Assembly: GCF_020497125.1 (NCBI RefSeq)
Contig: NC_059073.1
Span: 13,971,225-14,035,224 of the forward strand
DNA: 64,000 nt
Reading direction: 5' to 3'
Source of the DNA: Mauremys mutica
Lineage: Eukaryota; Chordata; Testudines; Geoemydidae
Below the pieces are notes generated by a model. It saw nothing but the letters and a program-made list of their open reading frames with translations, was not told the origin of the DNA and searched no databases. Both the position numbers and the translations under genes were made by a program. This document shows positions 57,504 through 64,000 of the stretch, piece after piece; position 1 is the stretch's first letter, and each line of letters opens with the position of its first letter.

Positions 57504-57697
57504 TGTGATGGGTTGTTTTCCCCACACTTGCCTGGAAAGGTTTAATGAAGGCTAAAAAGGAAGCTAATTAACCCAACAGGCCACAGAGAGAATCAGGTGG
57601 CTAAATAATACAGGAAGGGGCATTGACCTTGTGAGCTATTCCCCAGAATGACCAGGAGGAGGCACCATCTGACCGGTGAGTGGAGCACCCCATCACA
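57504..57697. mobile_element. Short LTR-like or TIR element, 194 bp
   Basis: Starts TGTGATGGGTTG and ends CACCCCATCACA, a 12-bp inverted repeat with one mismatch and TG...CA termini. It is flanked by perfect 5-bp GATGG (57499-57503, 57698-57702). No TATA box or AATAAA is evident, so a solo LTR and a small TIR transposon with 5-bp duplications are both possible. Confidence 0.62.
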
Positions 57698-58639
57698 GAT
57701 GGGTTCACCTTTCTCTCCTATATGGCTGTCACACAGTCCGGTAATCTCAGTGCCCCGGGTCTGCCTCCATGATGTAAATAACTGATGATAATGAAAGTGA
57801 AATCTCAGCAGGTCTCTGTGGGATGGAAAATCTATGATGCGAGGTGCCCCTCCTAATGAGGAAGAGCAAAGAGCTATGGCTCCTGGAAATGCAATAAACA
57901 TCATTCATTGAAAAGAAATGAACCAATGATTAGTCTCTACAGCGCATTGATTTACAGGGCATATCTCGATAAGTGTGAACGCATCAGTAGTAAATAGCCT
58001 GGTAGACAAAGCAATTACTCCATGCTAAAGACACCTCTGGAGAAAGGACTTAGCAGAAAAAGAGAGCTCACAAGCTCAGGGGGGCTTCTGGGGCCACATG
58101 ATATTAAACAAAACAAAGCAAAAAACTGACACGTGCAAAGAATGCACACTACCCCAAAGGTGGAGCAGGTGGAGGTTGCCTTTAGGTGCATTGACCCCCT
58201 GGAGAAGATAGTATTTAGGGCTATCTCCTTCCCAGTACCCATATTTCTTCCTTTTCCTTCCCTCCTTCTGTCTTACCAGCCTAACAACTCTCCTAGTCTC
58301 CTACTTCTATCATCTGATCCTCCAAAAATGTTGGCCTCGTTTCCACTAAGGAAGGGGACACTAATTCCCAGCCATGCTCCAGCATCATCCGTGTGAACTA
58401 AAACAGTGCTGCAAAGGATGCACCATTGTGCAAAGGACCCTGGAGCCAATCTGAGAAAAACCATGACTGAGCAGAAGTGGGGGGACCTGCCGAGCAGCAG
58501 CCAGGTGGGCATGAGCTCTGGACTTAGTCTGTGTCTCTTGTGTTTGTATGGTGCCTGCTCTAATGGGACCCTGACCCTGAAGGAAGCCTGTGGATGCCAC
58601 TGTAATAGAAACATGGAATAAGAGAAGCCACCCACTCTT

Positions 58640-58735
58640 GACGTCTAATCCTAGTTTTGCCTGTGTGGCCTTTGGTAAATCGTTTGACCTCTCTGGGCCT
58701 CAGTTTCCTCATTGGCAAAATGGGGATGCAAAGGG
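58640..58735 (+). mobile_element. MIR-type SINE core
   Basis: 'gtctaatcctagttttgcctgtgtggcctttggtaaatcgtttgacctctctgggcctcagtttcctcattggcaaaatggggatgcaaagg' is close to the MIR core consensus; flanking parts are lost. Confidence 0.82.
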
Positions 58736-59022
58736 CTCGGTTGGTTTCTGTTTACAGCATGTGCCAGTTCTAGGCTCTGAGCTCATGTACAACTCAACCC
58801 TAGAACCCTGCATTGCAGCATAAGCCACTTCACCATCACCCTCCCAGGCCTGGGGACACGGTTAGCTATGGGTGTTGCAGGACGGGCGGGGAGTGCCAGT
58901 TCCCTAGCCAGCTGTGAGACCCCAGGGCTAGGGGGCTTCAGGATTGCTCTAGCCCTGTGTTCTCAGTGAGGGAAGGAAGAAAGTTCAGCTGTTGCAGGCT
59001 GTCTCTCAGTAAATGCAGCTGC

Positions 59023-59071
59023 TCTGATTGGCTGCCCTTCCCTAGAAGGCAGGGGAGTGCAGCCAATCAGA
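59023..59071. repeat. 13-bp perfect inverted repeat with paired CCAAT motifs
   Basis: TCTGATTGGCTGC (59023-59035) and GCAGCCAATCAGA (59059-59071) are perfect reverse complements with a 23-bp spacer. Each contains a CCAAT/ATTGG motif, in divergent orientation. No TATA box or exon lies nearby, so a promoter role is unproven. Confidence 0.8.
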
Positions 59072-60724
59072 CAGGGATAACTTGGTAGCACTGTAGGAGG
59101 GTCTGAAAACTGGTAGAGCTGGCAAATCTGCAGCAATGACTTGGGAGCCGGGGCAGTCTTTGAAGTACAGGCCGATGTGTCATACAGCAGCTGAGGAACT
59201 CTGAGATATACCGATGAGCATTTCATCAGAGCAAGGTGTTTTCATCATTTCGGTCCATCATTTTTATAAATAATTTCTGAGCCTTGTCCTGCCTGCGTTT
59301 CCCCACTGGTAAACTGAGGATAGTACAGGACATACCTACCTGCCTCTTTAGGGTGATTAATGTTTGTACATCAGTTTGGAAGCATAAAGCACTACATAAA
59401 AGTGCTACGTGTTGTGTGTGACTGACTCCAGTCCTAATGTTGTCCTGGCTACATCCCCTGAGCTGCGGCACCCGATATAACTGTCTATTTAGCCTATATC
59501 CTCGGCTGCCTCTGCATTCTCTCACTGCACCTAGGAAACCAAAGTTCTATTCTTGCCAACTAATCACTTTCAGACGAACGGGGGAGTGCATGGCAGCTTG
59601 GAGTTTTGCAATCTAAGAAAAGAAATGAGGACCTATTTTTAAAGATTATTTTTTTCCCCCATGTGCTGCGACAAATTGGAGTTTGGGAGAACATTTGTAC
59701 ACCCGTCGCAATCTGCAAGGCGCAGTTTTCAGAAGTGTATCGGAGACTAGTAAATGATGGTAAGCAGAATACAAGGAAATACAAAAGAGTGGGGCTAGGA
59801 TTTGCAGCTGAACATGGAAATACGGGTAAATATTAGGCAATTTCAGAACATATTGGTCAGCAAATAGTCTGCAAAAAGCCACTGCCCACCCCCAACCCCA
59901 TCGATTTAACAGCCCACGATGGGGCATGGTTAATGAGATGTTTTTCAGGAAATATGACTGCAAAAAACCACCCGAAAAGCAAGCTCTTGCCTCCTTGATA
60001 TATTTTACAGTTAAGGAACCCAATAAGCGAAGTAATGGCAATGATGTACCTATAACATGATTTGAAGAGTGCATTTTTATCATTAGAGTCTGGGGGAATT
60101 GCCTTAGCGCTATAAAATCCTTTAGGCCTTTGGTAAGAGTAATAACTTTTAAATGTTATTAGTAGCTCTGTCAATTCTATTGCAAAGTTCACAAATTAGG
60201 TGTTAAAAAAAGTCCCATTTGATCCTCTTGAAGGCTATTGTGTCCAGGAGGACATATAGCCCCTTCTAGTTCAGATCAAAAAGAGACCTTGGGCCTCTGT
60301 GCCCAAGCAGGGCCATGCTGGGTGACTAATGTTGATTGTGAGCTATTTATCCTTTAAATCGTGTTCATGAACTGATTATGTTGTTTAACACATCTTTGGT
60401 GATTTGATTGTGAACCTGCAAGGACTTGAATAGAAACAGATTCAAAAGAAAACCTGCCGCAGAGGAGTTGAAAGGCAAATGTAGCCTCTAGGTAAGGATG
60501 TTCTTGGTGCTCTGGTATTACCAAACAATAGCTCCTGATTAAAATGCCATTTTTGCAGTGCTCAGGGCTGCTGTGCATTCACATCTATCTTAAAAGAAGT
60601 GGGTTAAGCTGACTGAGATATACAAGGGAATACTGACTTTGTCTGCAGATCTCTGTGTAGCTAAAAGAAATGACACCGTACTTCAGGTTTACAAAAAAAT
60701 TGAAAGATAGAGCATGGAGAAAAC

Positions 60725-61075
60725 AGCAGTTACTAACCTGATCTGTAACTGTTGTTTGTCGAGATGTATTGCACATTCCTTCCACGTTTGGTGTCAGTGT
60801 GCCCAGCACGGGGCTGTTGGAAACTTTTTCCCTCAGCTGTACCTGTTGGGTGGCTCGAATGCCCCCTCCTGCCATATGCTACTGTGTGCAGGTATAAAGG
60901 GCAGAGACAACCTGCCCTACCCTAGTTCTTCTTGCTGGAATGTCTTGCTGGGTAGGTGAGTAGGTTGTGGAATTGGCATATGCAACATATCTTGAAGAAC
61001 AATTACAGTTATGGAACAGCTTAGTAACTGTTTTCTCTTCTTCAAGTGATTGCTCATGTGCATTCCACTCTTGGT
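60725..61075. repeat. Terminal repeats of the DIRS-like element
   Basis: 'gttactaacctgatctgtaac' plus 'gtcgagatgtattgcacattccttccac' (60729-60785) pairs in inverted orientation with 'gtggaattggcatatgcaac' 'atatcttgaagaacaattacagttatgg' (60967-61017). A third diverged repeat 'cttcttcaagtgattgctcatgtgcattccac' follows at 61037-61070. Such split direct/inverted termini are typical for DIRS elements, which use a tyrosine recombinase rather than LTRs. Confidence 0.6.
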
Positions 61076-61429
61076 GACTCTCAAATCATAAGAACGGGAG
61101 ATGGGATTGGCGTCTATTTCAATGAAGATTGGAGAACAGCTCATCTAAACTAGCATTTGTTCCTGGAGTCTTCAGCCACAGCATAATGGAGAGCAAATGT
61201 GTGGACCAAGGATCAGGTTACACTACAAACATCTGCAATTGGAACTTGAGCCAGAAAGGCTGCCAAGGCCAACTTTGACCTCGTGAAATGAGCTGTGACT
61301 CTGTCAGGTGGAGTGACATTAGTCAAATCTTAGCATATGCATGTGCAGGATGTGATCCAGGAAGAAATTCTCTGGATGGAGACTGATTGGCTTATTCTGT
61401 CCACCACTGGTATAAACACCTGGGAGGAT

Positions 61430-61830
61430 TTATGAAAGTGTCTGGTTCTGTCCTAGTAAAATGGTCTGGCACTCCTGACATCCAAGGTATACAAATGCAG
61501 TTCCTCCTTCCCCATATGTGGCTTTGAACAAAAAATAGGCAAATAAATTGGCTGGTTGATGTGGAAAGAAGAAACCACCTTTGGGATGAACTTTGGATGA
61601 AGACGCAGGTAAGCCTTGTTCTTCAAAAAGATCATATACGGACATCCCAACATTAATGCCCACAGCAACCCTACACTTCTGACCAAGGTAATGGCCTCCA
61701 AAAATTCCACCTTCATTGATGGATGCAGCAGACAGCAGGTAGCCAACTGCCCAAACAGAGAACCCATAAGACTTGATAAAATTAAGTTTAGATCCCATGG
61801 TAGAACTAGGTCTTACACCCGACTAAGTCT
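61430..61830 (-). pseudogene. Tyrosine-recombinase-like remnant of DIRS element
   Basis: One frame reads VEFLEAITLVRSVGLLWALM (about 61690-61760), then AYLRLHPKFIPKVVSSFHIN (about 61570-61620), then LHLYTLDVRSARPFY (about 61453-61500). The order resembles the C-terminal part of DIRS tyrosine recombinases (VTL.LHPKFIPKV…LPSF…LHTLDVRRAL.FY). The Arg-His-Arg...Tyr catalytic set could not be confirmed; the continuation below 61430 is in another frame. Overlapping frames in this interval are shadows. Confidence 0.6.
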
Positions 61831-62539
61831 CTAAGAAACTGTATGGACCTGTCACTTGAGAAAATAGAGTGATTGCTTTCAGGTGGAACACTGAAATAGT
61901 TTCCATATGCACCTTGATGGAACTAACCACCACACCTTGGTGTTTCAGGTATAATAAGTATTCTAGAACATGTTGAACTGAAGAACTGGTTAGTGATACT
62001 CCAACCTGGCAAGACCAGATGGAAAAAAATGCTTCCATTTAGAGAGGTAAGTAGCTCTTGTAGAAGACTTTCTACTATTTAGCAGGACCTCTTGAATGTC
62101 TTTCAAGCAAGCCTGCTCTCTAATGTCTAGACATGGAGCATCTATGCAGTAAAATGAAGGGATTGTAAGCTTGGATGGAGTAGGTGACCGATCCTGAAGA
62201 TTAGGTCTGAGTCAGGTGGAAGTGAAATTGGAGGTTTCACTTACCATGCCAGGAGAGTGGGGAAACAGTGCAGATGGGCCCATGCTGGGGCTATAAGCAG
62301 GACTCTGGCCTGGTCCTGTCTTATCTTTAGAGATATCCTGTAAATAAACAGGATTGGTGGGAAAGCATAGAGGATCCTGCCTGACCACATCAGTAAATAG
62401 GCCTCTGTTATGGGACCTGGGCTGTGACCGCATAGGGAGCAGAGTTGATGGCTCTTTCTGTTGGTCTTTGTCACAAATAGGTCCACCGGGGAACCCCTCA
62501 CTGCTGGAAGATCTATTTGCTCACATTTGGGTGAAGACA

Positions 62540-63058
62540 TCACTTGTGGTGACTCGTAAACAATCTGCTCAGGTGATCTGCTAGATCATTCTGTATGCCT
62601 GGCCAGTAAGATGCTTCTAGATCTATCCAGTTGCTCATACAGAGCTCCCAGAGTAGAGTCACTTCTTGACAGAGTGAAGAAGAGTGGTCTTCCTGCCTCT
62701 GTTGTCTGTGATGACTAACAGGCTGCTTCCCCTGATCTGCTATAGAAATACTTGGCATGTCAGTCTGACACCTTTCAGTTCTCTGACATCCATGTGTAAA
62801 GTTAAGGACCATAGATCCTGTGTCTGTACAGAACCCAGATGGGCTCCCAATCCTGGGGCAGAAGCATCTGTCACTAGCATGAGTGTCAATTGCCGGCAAG
62901 CAAATGGAACACCTGCACATACACTGGATGGGTTTGTCCACCCATCTTAGGAGAGTGAGGACATAGGAGAGCAGTCTTACCACGAGTCCAACTGATGGTG
63001 CTTGGTGAGTAGACTGATGCCAGCTAGCCCTACAGAGTTCTGAGGTGCAGTCGGTCAT
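62540..63058 (-). pseudogene. RNase H-like remnant of DIRS element
   Basis: A 172-codon stretch without a stop whose C-terminal end reads TLLWELCMSNWIDLEASYWP then GIQNDLADHLSRLFTSHHK. The pattern …ELW.W…I.L.A.(H/Y).PG..N..AD.LSR is the end of the RNase H domain in DIRS and Ty3-type polymerases. Its N-terminal part is frameshifted relative to the family. A continuation in another frame (…LHPNV…IFQQ.GVP) matches the segment that normally follows. Confidence 0.65.
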
Positions 63059-63289
63059 ATTGAACCATGTAGGTGAAAGAGGCCATGTGACCCAGAAGCC
63101 TCAAACGGTTTTGTGCTGCTGTGAGCAGGTGATCCTTCAAACTTGTAACAATTGGTCAGATGGCCTGGAGCTTGGAGTTGGGAAGAAAAGCCCTGGCTTG
63201 AGAGGAGTCCAATACAGCCCCTATAAACTCTATCCTCTGCATAGGAGAGAAGAGAGATTTGATTAACAGTCCCAGAGCATTTAACATTC

Positions 63290-63975
63290 GCTGGATCAGG
63301 GCAACACTGTTCTGCACTTATAGTTTGGACTGGCCTTTGACAAGCCAGTCACCAAAGTAGGGGCAAATCTGTACTCCCGAGGAATGCAGCTACTACTGCC
63401 ATGATCTTTGTAAAAACCCTGGGAGCTGCTGACAGCTCAAAAGGTAATAGAGTGAACTGGTCAAGATTAATCAGAGGTACTTCCTGGGAGACTGACTGAT
63501 TGCCACTTGGAAGTAGACAACTTTTAAGTCGAGGGAAACATACTAATCCCCAGCATCCAGGGAAGGGATAATAGAAGGTAGGGTGACCATGCAAAACTTT
63601 CTTTCTAAAGAATTCGCTGAGATGATGCTGGTCTAAAATTGGTCTGAACCCCCGAGTTGCATTTGGGATTAGGAAACACTGGGAATAAAACCCCTTCCCT
63701 CTGCGACCACATGGAACCTCCTTTATGGCTCCCAAGAGAAGGAGTGATTGTACTCCATGAATAAAGAGTTTCTTGTGAGAGTGGTCTCTGAAGAGGGTCA
63801 GGGATGGGTAGAAGCAAACTGGAGAGCATAGCCCACTTGCAATGTGCCCAAGACCCACTGATCTGAAGTAATTCAGGACCAAGCACTGTGGGAGTGGAAT
63901 AGACGGTTTACTAGTGAGGGAATTCAGGTCTGGAGAGATGAAGATTGGTATGGCATCAAAATGCCGCCTTTGCAT
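63290..63975 (-). pseudogene. Reverse-transcriptase remnant of DIRS element
   Basis: A 208-codon open stretch (63349-63975) includes VQSLLLLGAIKEVPCGRRGK, GFYSQCFLIPNATRGFRPIL (fingers/palm block) and LPFELSAAPRVFTKIMAVVA (family-typical PF.LSSAPRVFTK). It then shifts frame; the catalytic-box position in the next frame (about 63340) reads YFGDW, so the expected YxDD aspartate pair is not intact. Blocks between 63480 and 63600 are scrambled by frameshift. The gag region would lie 5' of this, outside the window. Confidence 0.7.
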
Positions 63976-64000
63976 TTCCCAAGTGCCTTGAAGGACCTGG

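Larger units (their letters stand above)
57703..60724. other. Non-coding DNA
   Basis: No exon recognised. Holds a MIR scrap (58640-58735) and a 13-bp inverted repeat (59023-59071). Frames of 100-145 codons here (for example 58273-58635 and 59646-60083, minus) lack recognisable domains and overlap frames on the other strand. Confidence 0.4.
60725..64000 (-). mobile_element. DIRS-like retrotransposon, 3' half, continues past the window
   Basis: Minus-strand domain order from 64000 leftwards is reverse transcriptase (63290-63975), RNase H-like region with a terminal ADxLSR motif (62540-63058) and a tyrosine-recombinase-like region (61430-61830). The left end is non-coding with repeated, partly inverted terminal sequences (60725-61075). 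RT followed by RNase H and then a tyrosine recombinase, without an integrase or protease, is the DIRS layout. Many stops and frameshifts show it is inactive. The 5' half lies beyond 64000. A Ty3-like LTR element is the less likely alternative because no integrase is seen. Confidence 0.75.

Noticed and set aside
59646..60083. 145-codon minus-strand frame
   Set aside because: No recognisable domain; it overlaps another long frame on the same strand and a + strand frame. Composition is that of AT-rich non-coding DNA.
42701..64000. First exon of KCNK9, expected from mammalian gene order
   Set aside because: No frame resembles the KCNK9 N-terminus or pore sequence in the window; it may lie beyond 64000.
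1..64000. CRISPR arrays, operons, phage or plasmid features
   Set aside because: No regularly spaced identical repeats with unique spacers, no dense coding, and clear vertebrate introns and retroelements throughout.

Overview
The window is nuclear DNA from a vertebrate, most likely a turtle or another non-avian sauropsid. The evidence is interrupted coding sequence with GT..AG introns, AT-rich non-coding DNA, several CR1 LINE subfamilies, tRNA-derived SINEs with CR1-like 3' tails, MIR-type SINEs, a DIRS-like retrotransposon and many short DNA transposons. There is no bacterial gene organisation, operon or CRISPR array. Species cannot be fixed from sequence alone.

One cellular gene is recognisable: the last two coding exons of TRAPPC9 (NIBP, the Trs120-like subunit of the TRAPPII trafficking complex) on the + strand, at 35827-36130 and 41338-41517, joined by a 5.2 kb phase-0 intron. 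Positions 1-35826 are read as the preceding intron because no other TRAPPC9-like exon was found there. The 3' UTR probably ends near one of the polyadenylation signals at 42565-42575 or 42677-42682. The rest, to 64000, is gene-free DNA downstream. KCNK9 would be expected next if mammalian gene order holds, but no KCNK9 exon is visible.

The upstream intron (1-35.8 kb) is a layered record of transposition. It holds: an LTR-retroelement gag remnant cut by a 400-bp solo LTR and abutting a CR1 (2143-3745); a SINE inside a CR1 inside another CR1 (8640-10692); a CR1 split by a foldback element (18038-19885); a Tigger/pogo remnant carrying a hAT-type MITE (26386-27121); and a hAT element carrying a Harbinger-type MITE (33108-33781). 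The downstream part holds: a second foldback (45051-45271); a well-preserved CR1 3' half (46791-47912); a CR1 (50536-52229) broken by an 861-bp element with short terminal direct repeats and by a third foldback; a 194-bp LTR-like element (57504-57697); and the 3' half of a minus-strand DIRS-like element (60725 to the right edge).

The most unusual observation is the foldback family at 18833, 45051 and 51879. Its three copies have 8-12 bp target-site duplications. In each copy the two arms share variants absent from the other copies, and the turning point differs, so each foldback appears to have formed separately rather than been copied from one foldback master. The other main observations are the 861-bp LTR-like element and a perfect 31-bp inverted repeat in otherwise unremarkable sequence. 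All family names come from reading the sequence; no database search was run.
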